Origin: Eubacteriaceae bacterium
Lineage (GTDB): Bacteria > Bacillota > Clostridia > Eubacteriales > Alkalibacteraceae
Length of the DNA stretch: 64,000 bases
Direction: 5' to 3'
NCBI GenBank assembly: GCA_013335935.1
Contig: JAAXUP010000005.1
Coordinates: 1-64,000, forward strand
In this document: positions 27,214 through 35,805 of the stretch, in pieces
Numbering within the stretch: position 1 is the first letter of the stretch
Layout of the letters: every line of letters starts with the position of its first letter
The notes under the pieces: model-generated
Seen by the model: only the letters and a program-made list of their open reading frames with translations
The model's database searches: none
Told to the model about the DNA's origin: nothing
Program-made: the position numbers and the translations under genes

Positions 27214-28521
27214 TTATTTGGTAGCGTTTGCTGCGTTGTATTCTTCGATTGTCAATACTTTCCAATCTCCAGCCTTTGCAAATGGAGCATTTGCATCGTA
27301 ATATTCGTCCACATTGCCTGCATTAATGCACATTGTAGGCGTATAGGAATTTGCTGGAAGGTTGTTTCCATCGAAATCTTTTTCAGAGAACATTCTGTGG
27401 ATCAGATCAACAAGCTTTTCACCATTGTAAGTAGGTATGTTTGTTGCTGTTGCAAAAAGCGCACCATCTTTAATGTATTTTAGAGCTTCTGTTGTACCAT
27501 CAGCACAGCAGACGATTTTAATATCAGTTCCGGCAACCAGGTCATGTTGTTTGACTTCTGTCAGGGCACCAGGAAGCATAGTGTCTGTTTCTACCAATAA
27601 GATATCCATGTCAGGATTTGCTGTTAAAAGGTCAGAAGAAGCTACCTGACCAGCTGCAGCATCGGTGCTTTTTCCTGAGCCATAACCCACAAAATCAAGT
27701 GGCAGGTCACCGCCAACTACTTTGCCTGTATCACGGATAGCGATCCATGTGTCATATGCTTCTAATGCAGCATCCCATTTGGTGTCATAAGGTTTTCCTT
27801 CAATATTTGCCGCTTCAAACAGATATCCTGTTATGAAACCAGTTGATCGGCTTTGTGCATCCGCGCTGTCCATCATGCTTAAGGCAAAGCCCATTTTAAG
27901 AGGATCTGAACCTTTTTTATAGAGTTGTGAAGCCGTATAAACACCTACTTCGTATCCGGAGTTGAAACTGCCGGAAATGATGTTGGTTACGATCTGATAT
28001 TCATTTGCGGCTGATCTTGGACCTGTAACGATGACAGGAATACCAGCTTCAACTGCTCTGGTGATATCAGCAACTGAAGAATCCAAGTCAACTGCATTCA
28101 ATACGATGATATCGACTTTCTGAGTGATAAACGTATCCATTTGAGTCAACTGTTCCTGCAAATTGAAATTTGCATTCTGGTATTTGATGGTATATCCGTA
28201 TCCATCAGCTGCCTTGTTTGCGGAATTCATCATTTCTTCAAAGAAAGTACTGCCCAGGAATGCTCCTGCCCAACCGATTACAACGTCATCCTTTTTCTCT
28301 ACCGGAAGTCCTTTTGCAATCTCGGTTCTGTCATCAAGCTTTAATGCCTGTAGTCCTGAAAGTGGAAGTCTGTCTTCCTTCGCCATTAGTTGATCGTAAG
28401 CACTTAAATCTGAACCGTTTCCGTTATCGGTATCCTGATCTCCGCTACAGCCGATCAAAGCGATACCGATCATGAAGACAACCAATAAAGCAGCCAAACC
28501 TTTTAACTTTTCCCTCTTCAT
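27214..28521 (-). CDS. Sugar ABC transporter substrate-binding lipoprotein (RbsB-like)
   Basis: 435 residues. A lipoprotein signal ends in IGIALIGC (lipid-modified Cys25). The mature protein has the periplasmic-binding-protein fold of the ribose/galactose group (VVIGWAGAFLGSTFFEEMMN, VDIIVLNAVDLDSSVADITR, EAGIPVIVTGP). It is about 100 residues longer than RbsB, with an N-terminal extension of roughly 50 residues and insertions in the C-lobe (DTWIAIRDTGKVVGG, VGYGSGKSTDAAA). It feeds the permease and ATPase encoded upstream in the same operon. The ligand is probably a sugar or polyol, not identifiable from sequence. Confidence 0.9.
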   Translation of the reverse strand: MKREKLKGLAALLVVFMIGIALIGCSGDQDTDNGNGSDLSAYDQLMAKEDRLPLSGLQALKLDDRTEIAKGLPVEKKDDVVIGWAGAFLGSTFFEEMMNSANKAADGYGYTIKYQNANFNLQEQLTQMDTFITQKVDIIVLNAVDLDSSVADITRAVEAGIPVIVTGPRSAANEYQIVTNIISGSFNSGYEVGVYTASQLYKKGSDPLKMGFALSMMDSADAQSRSTGFITGYLFEAANIEGKPYDTKWDAALEAYDTWIAIRDTGKVVGGDLPLDFVGYGSGKSTDAAAGQVASSDLLTANPDMDILLVETDTMLPGALTEVKQHDLVAGTDIKIVCCADGTTEALKYIKDGALFATATNIPTYNGEKLVDLIHRMFSEKDFDGNNLPANSYTPTMCINAGNVDEYYDANAPFAKAGDWKVLTIEEYNAANATK

Positions 28522-28577
28522 TTTTTTCCCTCCTTAAATTTATATATAATCTGATTTTATCAGTTATATAACAGCGT

Positions 28578-29612
28578 TTATGCAGTTCTTTTGGATGTGA
28601 TCCCTTTCAATAATACGGCGATGATGATGATTGCCGCTTTCACGACCATCTGAGGATATGTCGGCAAATTAATGAGGTTCATGATGTTTCCGATTACAGC
28701 AATGATAAAGATACCTATTACCGTAAAGGATACCTTTCCTTCTCCACCCAGCAGACTGGTTCCCCCGATAACAACCGCAGCAATCGTCGTCATATTATAA
28801 TCTACTCCAGCTGTTAGCGGAGTAGCGGTTCCCGTTCTTGCGGTAATGATCACCCCTGCGATGCCGCTTAGGATCCCACTGATCACATATGCGCTGAAGA
28901 TGTATTTTTTTGTGTTTATACCGGATAATCGAACAGCGACTTCATTGCTTCCTGTAGCCATTAAAAGTCTGCCAAAAGTTGTATAGTTCATGATGAACAT
29001 AAATACCAGGACAACCAGAACCGCCACATAGATCGGGTAGGGGATATTGAACAGTGGATCGCCACTTCCCGCAAAACTGGTTAATAATTTGGCTGCTGGT
29101 TTTGTTGTGTTCAGCATAATGGTAGATCCTTTTGTAATAATAAACCCTACACCCTGAAAAGCCATCATAGTCGCCAGCGTGGTTATTATTGGCGTGACCT
29201 TAACGACGGATATCAAAAATCCATTGATAACTCCGATACCTGTAGCGCATGCTATTCCGATGAGCATCGCTAAAAGCAATCCGCCTACGCTGCCATTCAA
29301 TCCCAATTTAGTTAAGGAGTAAGCCACCATGATACTGCTGATTGCAGCCATGGAACTTACTGATAAGTCAATACCTCCAGTCAATAAAACCATCATCATG
29401 CCGATTGCGATGATCGAATAAGTAACCTGCTGTCTGATCAGATTAGATATATTCTGAGATGTCAGAAAGATTGGAGATATTAAAGATGCTACTATAATTA
29501 ATCCTAAAAGGATTAAAGCCGGATAGTAATTTATTAGAAACTTTTTTATTGCGTGAGAATGATCCTTCTCGATTGGTTTTCCCTCATTGGACAGATCTTT
29601 ATTCGACGTCAT
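28578..29612 (-). CDS. Sugar ABC transporter permease (RbsC-like)
   Basis: 344 residues with eight to ten membrane helices, of the branched-chain/ribose permease family: NLIRQQVTYSIIAIGMMMVL, LTGGIDLSVSSMAAISS and VVIGGTSLLGGEG are hallmark segments. ATG 29612 is chosen because GGGGG lies 10-14 bases upstream inside the end of the ATPase gene, giving a 14-base overlap and translational coupling; a longer frame would start far inside that gene. A hydrophilic N-terminal tail of about 30 residues precedes the first helix. It is the membrane channel of the importer. Confidence 0.92.
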   Translation of the reverse strand: MTSNKDLSNEGKPIEKDHSHAIKKFLINYYPALILLGLIIVASLISPIFLTSQNISNLIRQQVTYSIIAIGMMMVLLTGGIDLSVSSMAAISSIMVAYSLTKLGLNGSVGGLLLAMLIGIACATGIGVINGFLISVVKVTPIITTLATMMAFQGVGFIITKGSTIMLNTTKPAAKLLTSFAGSGDPLFNIPYPIYVAVLVVLVFMFIMNYTTFGRLLMATGSNEVAVRLSGINTKKYIFSAYVISGILSGIAGVIITARTGTATPLTAGVDYNMTTIAAVVIGGTSLLGGEGKVSFTVIGIFIIAVIGNIMNLINLPTYPQMVVKAAIIIIAVLLKGITSKRTA

Positions 29613-31155
29613 CTTTTGTAACCCCCATCGCATATTTAATAATGTTGATTTCTGAAAGTTCATTTTTTTGTAATTCTCCAACACTTTTTCCTTCTCTGAT
29701 AACAACAGTTCTGTCGCACATTCCAATGATTTCAGTCATTTCAGAAGAAACCATAACAACCGCGCAGTTGTTTTCCACCATATCGTTGATCAACTTGAAA
29801 ATTTCAGTTTTGGATCCTACATCCACACCTCTGGTAGGTTCATCCAGAATTAAAATCCTTGAATTCGGCGCTAAAAGCTTGGCAAGTGCGACCTTTTGTT
29901 GATTTCCTCCAGACAGGCTTTCTACGTTGTTGTCTAAGGAAGCGGCTTTTATTCCTACTTCACCCGAAAAACGATCCACAAATGCGCTTTCTTTCTTTAG
30001 ATTTAAGCATCCTGCCCGTGCAAAAGCATCGAGGCTAGTAAGTGTTATGTTATGCTTGATGGGCATCCTCAGCAAAACACCCTGACTTTTTCTATCTTCG
30101 GGAAGCAATCCTATTTTATTTTTAAATGCATCTTTCGCAGATTTGAATCTGATAGGTTTTCCATGCAACTCCACCGTTCCGCTGTCCAATGGATCGATAC
30201 CAAGCATGGCGCGTATGGCCTCTGTTCTCCCCGCGCCTACCAGGCCGCTTAGACCTAAAACTTCACCAGAACGGACCTCAAATGAAATGTCTTCCACCAT
30301 GCTGCCTGCTTTTAAATTTTTTGCGCTCAGTACGACTTCGCCTATGGTTGCATTTCTTTCCGGGAAAAAAGTATCCAGGTTACGTCCAATCATCAATTTT
30401 ACAAGCCCTTCTTCATTAATGGAATTACGATCTACAACAGCAACAAACTGTCCATCCTTGAGAACAGTGATACTGTTTGCCAATTCGAAAATTTCTTCCA
30501 GCCGATGGGAGATATAGATAATGGAAACTCCCTGTTGCCTTAGCTGCTTCAACAACTCAAACAGCTTTCTTACTTCCTTCATCGTTAACACTGCCGTTGG
30601 CTCATCCAATACCAACACTTTGGATTTTCGGGTCAATGCTTTACAGATTTCAACGATCTGCTGATAGGCTACCGTCAGATCCTTGACCTTATCATTCACA
30701 TTGATTTCGCCAAACCCTAATTTTTCCAAGTATGTTTTTGCTCTTTTTCTCAGGTCTTTCCAGTCGATAATATTCTTTTTTTCATTGAATTCATCCAGAA
30801 ATATATTCTCCATTACTGACAGATCCGGAATCAAGGAAATTTCCTGATAGATTACGGAAATTCCGTTTTCCAGTCCCTCTTTTGGATTCCTGATTCGAAC
30901 TTCTTTCCCATTGATCTTAATTTCGCCTTTATCAGGGTGCTGAGCTCCGGCTAATATTTTTATTAAAGTTGATTTTCCGGCACCGTTTTCACCCATTAAA
31001 GCATGTATTTCTCCTGGTTTCACGCGAAAGGTAACATCCGTTAACGCATTTACACCACCGAAGCTCTTGGTAACATTGAACATTTCAACCCGATACTCGC
31101 TTTGGGGTTCAGCTTGAACTTCCTCTTCAGAAATTACATTTTCTTTTTCCAGCAC
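29599..31155 (-). CDS. Sugar ABC transporter ATPase, double domain (RbsA-like)
   Basis: 518 residues with two ATPase domains in tandem. The first has Walker A GENGAGKSTLIK near residue 55 and Walker B VLVLDEPTAVL; the second has degenerate Walker A (GLVGAGRTEAIR), signature LSGGNQQKVALAKLLA and Walker B ILILDEPTRGVD, exactly as in RbsA/MglA/XylG. A single chain thus serves both sides of the homodimeric permease. An N-terminal acidic extension of about 20 residues precedes the first domain. The gene sits between the SDR gene and the permease gene. Confidence 0.93.
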   Translation of the reverse strand: MLEKENVISEEEVQAEPQSEYRVEMFNVTKSFGGVNALTDVTFRVKPGEIHALMGENGAGKSTLIKILAGAQHPDKGEIKINGKEVRIRNPKEGLENGISVIYQEISLIPDLSVMENIFLDEFNEKKNIIDWKDLRKRAKTYLEKLGFGEINVNDKVKDLTVAYQQIVEICKALTRKSKVLVLDEPTAVLTMKEVRKLFELLKQLRQQGVSIIYISHRLEEIFELANSITVLKDGQFVAVVDRNSINEEGLVKLMIGRNLDTFFPERNATIGEVVLSAKNLKAGSMVEDISFEVRSGEVLGLSGLVGAGRTEAIRAMLGIDPLDSGTVELHGKPIRFKSAKDAFKNKIGLLPEDRKSQGVLLRMPIKHNITLTSLDAFARAGCLNLKKESAFVDRFSGEVGIKAASLDNNVESLSGGNQQKVALAKLLAPNSRILILDEPTRGVDVGSKTEIFKLINDMVENNCAVVMVSSEMTEIIGMCDRTVVIREGKSVGELQKNELSEINIIKYAMGVTKDDVE

Positions 31156-31221
31156 AGCGATACCTCCTTCAGTATAAATTCGCTTTCTTGTTATTGTTCA
31201 CAGGCATGCTGATCAAAATAA

Positions 31222-32007
31222 CTATAAGGTAGTGGTAAATCCGCCGTCTACACTGATGCTCCAACCGTTTACGTAGTCTGATGCTTTGCTGGCTAAAAAT
31301 ACCACGGTTCCCATGAGATCCTGGGGATTGCCCCATCTTCCAGCAGGAATCCGGTTGTTGATCTTATCGTAAAATGTTTTGTCGTTACTGATGGCTGCAT
31401 TGACTTCCGTGACCAAAAATCCTGGTGAGATAGCATTGGTCTGAATATTGTATTCCCCAAGCTCATTGCAGAAGGTTCTGGTCAGCCCGATCACTCCATG
31501 CTTAGCTACCACATAGGGAGGGCATTTCTTGTCGGCGGTATAGGATAATGCGGAACCGATATTGATGATCTTTCCGCTGTTTTGCTGTTTCATGACTTTG
31601 GCTACTTCGTGGGACAGATAGTACACTGCATTTAAATTGACTTCCAATACGGACTGGTAATATTCATCCGGATAGTTTTCAAAATCAGCGAAACGTCCGA
31701 TTCCCGCATTATTGACCAGGATGTCTATTTTGCCATATTCTTTTAAACAGGTCTCAACGATGTTTTTTCGGTACTCATCCTTTGTCACATCCCCCTGCAA
31801 AAACACTACACGGCGTCCTTCTTTTTCTACAAGTTCTTTTACTTCTGCTACATTATCGGTCATATGGGGAATGAGCAAATCCGCCCCTGCTTTGGCAAAT
31901 GCTACAGCATATCCTAAACCCAAGCCTTGATTAGCTCCGGTGATGATGGCTACTTTACCTTTTAAACTGAAATAATCCATACTGAAATTTTCAATTCCAT
32001 TGTTCAA
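31222..32007 (-). CDS. SDR-family sugar/gluconate-type dehydrogenase
   Basis: 261 residues from TTG 32007, behind AAGGGGG. NAD(P)-binding motif VAIITGANQGLGLGYA, NNAG at VNNAGIGRF, catalytic Ser in IGSALSY and Tyr-x3-Lys in PPYVVAKHGV. Overall it resembles gluconate 5-dehydrogenase and 2-keto-3-deoxygluconate/ketose reductases (PAGRWGNPQDLMGTVVFLAS, DYVNGWSISVDGGFT). It is the first gene of the importer operon, directly under the AraC-controlled promoter, so it probably catalyses an early oxidation or reduction of the imported compound. Confidence 0.9.
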   Translation of the reverse strand: MNNGIENFSMDYFSLKGKVAIITGANQGLGLGYAVAFAKAGADLLIPHMTDNVAEVKELVEKEGRRVVFLQGDVTKDEYRKNIVETCLKEYGKIDILVNNAGIGRFADFENYPDEYYQSVLEVNLNAVYYLSHEVAKVMKQQNSGKIINIGSALSYTADKKCPPYVVAKHGVIGLTRTFCNELGEYNIQTNAISPGFLVTEVNAAISNDKTFYDKINNRIPAGRWGNPQDLMGTVVFLASKASDYVNGWSISVDGGFTTTL

Positions 32008-32063
32008 AATAGAACCCCCTTATTTTATTAGCAGCTTCTTGCTGCCAAAATACCTGAGCTAAT

Positions 32064-32077
32064 CGGAAAACGATTAC
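32064..32077. promoter_or_regulatory. Possible catabolite-responsive element
   Basis: GGAAAACGATTACA matches the cre consensus TGWAANCGNTNWCA at all but the first position. It lies about 25-40 bases downstream of the predicted transcription start of the SDR/importer operon, where CcpA would block elongation. Confidence 0.45.
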
Positions 32078-32107
32078 ACTTAAAGGCATTTTGTACGATT
32101 GACTACA

Positions 32108-32137
32108 ATTATAAACTTTAAAGGGTGTTTATGGCAA
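32108..32137 (-). promoter_or_regulatory. Promoter of the SDR/sugar importer operon
   Basis: On the minus strand: TTGCCA, 18 bases, TATAAT, about 100 bases upstream of the SDR start. The operator-like repeat at 32148-32172 begins 10 bases upstream of the -35 box, as at the other operon. Confidence 0.6.
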
Positions 32138-32147
32138 TGCTTCAAAC

Positions 32148-32172
32148 GGACATGTGAACACGATTGATGTCC
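32148..32172. promoter_or_regulatory. Predicted AraC-family operator, site 2
   Basis: GGACA (32148-32152) and TGTCC (32168-32172) with 15 bases between, and CGAT at offset 13, exactly as in site 1 at 24940-24964. Confidence 0.7.
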
Positions 32173-32211
32173 TGTATTGTCACATTGTTAAAAGTTAAAT
32201 AACAATGATTT

Positions 32212-32243
32212 TTAAAAAGATCCAGCCTGTAAGAGGCTGGATC
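32212..32243 (-). terminator. Rho-independent terminator of the DEAD-box helicase gene
   Basis: GATCCAGCCT (32219-32228) pairs with AGGCTGGATC (32234-32243) around a 5-base loop; on the minus strand a TTTTT run follows the stem. Confidence 0.9.
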
Positions 32244-32250
32244 AACTATA

Positions 32251-33528
32251 TTATCTGGCCTGATCCCATTTTGATCGCTTATGCTTTTCGGCGCTGGTCC
32301 TTCTGCTTTTTCTTAAATTATTAGGATCTGCAGCCTTTGGAGCAAACGCCTTCCGGGCACGATCGGTGGTGGAAGGCTTAATTTGTGTTTCCATTAATGG
32401 ATAAGGATGATCTTCTACGACTGGCAGAACCTTGTCGATGAGTTTTTGAATATCCCGAAGCAGGGGTTTTTCTTCCTGATCACAAAATGAGAGTGCAATT
32501 CCTCCCATTCCTGCTCTACCCGTACGCCCGATTCTGTGAACATACGTCTCGGGAACCTCCGGCAAATCGAAATTAATAACATGTGATAGTTCATCCACAT
32601 CTATTCCACGAGCGGCAATATCTGTAGCGACTAAGATCCTTGTTTTTCTTTCCTTAAAGTTATTTAACGCCAGCTGTCTCATATTCTGAGATTTATTTCC
32701 ATGAATAGCCTGAGCTTTTAATCCGGCTTTTTCTAAAGCCGTCACGATTTTATCCGCACCATGCTTAGTTCTGGAGAAAACCAGAGCAGAAATAATTTCT
32801 TTATTTTTCAGCAGGTGGATCAGCAAATTCATTTTATTTTTCTTGTCCACGTAATAGATGGTTTGTTCGATAATATCTACTGTGGAAGAAACTGGTGTTA
32901 TTTCTACTGTAACTGGATTTTTAAGGATGGTCTCTGACAGCTTAGCGATTTCAGTGGGCATAGTTGCAGAAAAAAACATGGTTTGTCTGGTTTCTGGGAT
33001 ATGTTTGATGATTTTTCGAACATCATGGATCATTCCCATATCCAGCATGCGATCTGCCTCGTCAAGTACAAAATATTCTATATTATTTAAGCTGATGAAT
33101 TTTTGATTCATCAGATCAAGAAGCCTTCCTGGAGTTGCCACTAAAATATCAATTCCTCTTGCCAATGCATTCGTCTGGGGATTTTGAGGTACTCCTCCAA
33201 AGATGACCAATTTTCTAAGTCCTAAATGTTTGCCATAGGCATCAAAACTTTCTCCAATTTGGATTGCCAGTTCTCTGGTCGGGGCTAAAATCAATGCTTT
33301 AATTTGTCGGCGCCCTTTTGTGTTTCCCTGCCCAAAGGAAAGTCCCTGCAATATGGGTATCGCATAAGCGGCTGTTTTTCCTGTGCCTGTTTGAGCACAC
33401 CCCAGCAAATCTCTTCCTTCAAGGAGAGGAGGAATAGCCTTTGCCTGTATTGGTGTGGCTTTTTCGTACCCTTCAGTATTTAAAGCCCTCTGAATCGGCT
33501 TAATTAAATTTAATTTTTCAAATAACAA
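32251..33528 (-). CDS. DEAD-box ATP-dependent RNA helicase
   Basis: 425 residues. Motifs in order: Q motif ([13 protein letters not shown]), I (AQTGTGKT), Ia (PTRELAIQ), II ([10 protein letters not shown]), III (FFSATMP), IV, V ([11 protein letters not shown]) and VI ([10 protein letters not shown]). The basic tail ([17 protein letters not shown]) is typical of the RhlE-type group. It unwinds short RNA duplexes in ribosome assembly or decay, often induced in the cold. TTG 33528 gives the usual family start ([15 protein letters not shown]) and lies 8 bases after AAAAGGAG; an ATG two codons earlier is too near that site. The 52-residue gene is just upstream. Confidence 0.92.
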   Translation of the reverse strand: MLFEKLNLIKPIQRALNTEGYEKATPIQAKAIPPLLEGRDLLGCAQTGTGKTAAYAIPILQGLSFGQGNTKGRRQIKALILAPTRELAIQIGESFDAYGKHLGLRKLVIFGGVPQNPQTNALARGIDILVATPGRLLDLMNQKFISLNNIEYFVLDEADRMLDMGMIHDVRKIIKHIPETRQTMFFSATMPTEIAKLSETILKNPVTVEITPVSSTVDIIEQTIYYVDKKNKMNLLIHLLKNKEIISALVFSRTKHGADKIVTALEKAGLKAQAIHGNKSQNMRQLALNNFKERKTRILVATDIAARGIDVDELSHVINFDLPEVPETYVHRIGRTGRAGMGGIALSFCDQEEKPLLRDIQKLIDKVLPVVEDHPYPLMETQIKPSTTDRARKAFAPKAADPNNLRKSRRTSAEKHKRSKWDQAR

Positions 33529-33588
33529 TATCATTTCTCCTTTTGGTATCATACCAACTTCTAATTTCATCAAATTATAACGGGGTGT

Positions 33589-33747
33589 TTATTTATCAAA
33601 AACTCCCCCACGTTTTTTACTGCTAAAGGCCTTTCGATTGCTGCCTTTCTTCTGACTTGGTTTTTCATCTGTGGTTCCCTGCTGGGCACTTTGTTTCTTC
33701 TTTTCTTCTATGATCTTTTTCATTCTCTCGATATTAGTGATCGACAT
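33589..33747 (-). CDS. Small basic protein upstream of the helicase gene (52 residues)
   Basis: ATG 33747 to TAA 33589, behind a clear AAGGAG. The protein is highly charged: a helical front (MSITNIERMKKIIEEKKK) and a Lys/Arg/Ser/Gly-rich tail (SQKKGSNRKAFSSKKRGGVF). It is not a family I recognise. The tail resembles the disordered basic tails of DEAD-box helicases, and the gene lies 60 bases upstream of the helicase start on the same strand, so an RNA-related role or a split-off helicase extension is conceivable. Confidence 0.6.
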   Translation of the reverse strand: MSITNIERMKKIIEEKKKQSAQQGTTDEKPSQKKGSNRKAFSSKKRGGVFDK

Positions 33748-33943
33748 TTTTTCTATTCTCCTTCTATATATGGGATAGGGCTTGAAATATTCCCTTCCTT
33801 CAATTTATATATGTGCTATGGCTGCTCCAGCAATAGTCCAAAAAACAGTATTATAATGGAAGTACTTAATAAGCTGTAATAAATCATTATAACACTATCT
33901 GCCCACAAAAAGGGATTTTTTCAAGTCTGGCCTCATTTTTGTT

Positions 33944-34285
33944 TTATCTTGGTGCCCAATGAAATATATTTTTGCACTTTAGACAGGTCACTTTCACTGT
34001 GCCCTGGTTGCTGGGCACACGCAGTTTTGTGTGACATCTTTCACATTCCACAAGACGATGATCAACAAGGGCAAGAATCTTTTCCTTGTCTAATCCAACG
34101 ACTGCATCCTCTCCAATAATAAATGCCGGGACACCCCGGATGCTTCTTTTTGCCATCTCATTTTGTGCCTGCACATCATTTCCTAAATCTTTTTCGATGT
34201 AATGGATCCTATTCGCTGACAGAAACTCTTTTGCTTGCCTGCAATATCCACAGGTTTTTGTGGTATACATGATTACTTTCTTCAT
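33944..34285 (-). CDS. Glutaredoxin with C-terminal zinc ribbon
   Basis: 113 residues. Residues 1-75 are a glutaredoxin: redox motif in TKTCGYCRQAKEFL (Cys-Gly-Tyr-Cys) and the cis-Pro segment RGVPAFIIGEDAVVGLD. Residues 78-110 add a zinc ribbon of two Cys pairs, VECERCHTKLRVP and VTCLKCKNIFHW, of the MJ0042/zinc-ribbon type. The fusion suggests a redox switch on a metal site or a partner-binding module. It lies 26 bases after the MutY gene on the same strand. Confidence 0.85.
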   Translation of the reverse strand: MKKVIMYTTKTCGYCRQAKEFLSANRIHYIEKDLGNDVQAQNEMAKRSIRGVPAFIIGEDAVVGLDKEKILALVDHRLVECERCHTKLRVPSNQGTVKVTCLKCKNIFHWAPR

Positions 34286-34311
34286 CCGCTCCCCTTCTTT
34301 CTTCTTTCAGA

Positions 34312-35805
34312 TTATTTTCCTTTAGCTCTGCTTTTACTTTTTTTCCCCCTGGCAAAGTGATATGCCTGAATTATCCATGACATTATTTCTTCGTCAATTT
34401 CCGTCACATTTTCTATGATGACGTGGTGAGTCCATCGATTAGGATAAGGCTCGACCGCCTGAACGATCCGGGGATGCACTACCTGATGATCCAGACCAAA
34501 TGTCAGGATCAAATAGTTTTCCGGCCGGTCTCTTAGTTTTCTTATAGGAAGCCACACCCATGCAAAGGCATTTTCTGCCGTGAAGGTGATCTGTGTTTTT
34601 TGCACTTTACTATTAACACCCGGCAACTGAGAAATTTTCTCTCTGATTGCCTCGTAAACCGGAAAAATCAGTGGTTTTTTGGAAAAAAAGTGAAGTTCAT
34701 CAGTATATTCGCTGTAGGCTGAAGCCATTGGATATTTCAGTCCGATTTCTTCACCGGTTGCCCATACCAGCGCCGGGGTTGCTTCTTCCGTCTCAGCAAC
34801 CTTCATGGTGTCTCCTGCTGCTTCTTCCAATGAAGACTCCCATAAAGTGACAGCATAACCATGAATGCGCCACTCCAGATGAGAAAAAATTGCCTTCGTA
34901 TTCTTCAGGAACAAGATTTCCTTTATTTTCATTCCCTGAGACTCCAGACGCTTTTGTACGTCCTCTGCCGTGAGGTGACCCTCTTCCAAGGGGAGTTCCC
35001 ACAATCCTCCTAAAAGCGCGTTTCCCGGTCTCTTACGAATAGCAAATTTATCCTTGCAGCGAATCAGCAAAACCGTTTTATTCTGGATCGACCGGTCACG
35101 ACCTTTCGATTTGTATGGAATCATTACCTGTGTTCCATGATTAAACGAAAGGCAATACTCTGTAACGGGGCATTCCGCACATTTAGGTGAAACTCTTGAG
35201 ATGCAGACCAAGGCTCCAAGCTCGATCATCCCCTGATTAAAATCTCCAATGCGCCTGTCAGGAAGCAACCTTTCGGCTTCCCTCTTCAAGATATTCTTTA
35301 ACCTGTTATCCCTAAGATCTCCCCTGTTTTCCGTCAATCTTGCCATTACGCGAAAAACATTCCCATCAACTGCCGCTACTTTCTCTCCAAAGGCGATGGA
35401 TGCAATAGCCCCTGCGGTGTATTCCCCGATACCTTTTAGTTTTTGAAGCTCTGAGGCTGTTTCAGGTAATTTTCCTCCATGGTTGTTGATAAGCTCTGTT
35501 GCAGCAGCCTTCAGGTTTCTGGCTCTGGAGTAGTATCCCAATCCTTCCCATAGTTTAAGGAGTTCATCTTCCTCTACATCAGCCAGATTCTCAACAGACG
35601 GAAGCCTCTCCAGAAATCGATTAAAGTATGGAATCACCGTGTCAACACGGGTTTGCTGAAGCATGATTTCTGATACCCAGACCCTGTAGGGCGCGGGATC
35701 ATCCCTCCAGGGCATGCTTCTTTTATTTTTATCGAACCAGTCAAGGATTTTTCCCTGAAAATCCTTGATCCTCCACTCCTCACCCATCCATTGTTTCCCT
35801 GCCAT
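34312..35805 (-). CDS. mutY: A/G-specific adenine glycosylase MutY fused to a DUF5655-like domain
   Basis: 497 residues from ATG 35805, behind AGGAG. The front is MutY: MPWRDDPAPYRVWVSEIMLQ, the helix-hairpin-helix LKGIGEYTAGAIASIAFG with catalytic Asp in VDGNVFRVMAR, and the Fe-S loop CISRVSPKCAECPVTEYC (Cys-x6-Cys-x2-Cys-x5-Cys type). A NUDIX-like 8-oxoG recognition domain follows (FAIRKRPGNALLGGLWELP). The last about 120 residues (from KPLIFPVYEAIREKI through HPRIVQAVEPYPNRWTHHVI) match DUF5655, normally a stand-alone domain. The enzyme removes adenine opposite 8-oxoguanine. Confidence 0.9.
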   Translation of the reverse strand: MAGKQWMGEEWRIKDFQGKILDWFDKNKRSMPWRDDPAPYRVWVSEIMLQQTRVDTVIPYFNRFLERLPSVENLADVEEDELLKLWEGLGYYSRARNLKAAATELINNHGGKLPETASELQKLKGIGEYTAGAIASIAFGEKVAAVDGNVFRVMARLTENRGDLRDNRLKNILKREAERLLPDRRIGDFNQGMIELGALVCISRVSPKCAECPVTEYCLSFNHGTQVMIPYKSKGRDRSIQNKTVLLIRCKDKFAIRKRPGNALLGGLWELPLEEGHLTAEDVQKRLESQGMKIKEILFLKNTKAIFSHLEWRIHGYAVTLWESSLEEAAGDTMKVAETEEATPALVWATGEEIGLKYPMASAYSEYTDELHFFSKKPLIFPVYEAIREKISQLPGVNSKVQKTQITFTAENAFAWVWLPIRKLRDRPENYLILTFGLDHQVVHPRIVQAVEPYPNRWTHHVIIENVTEIDEEIMSWIIQAYHFARGKKSKSRAKGK

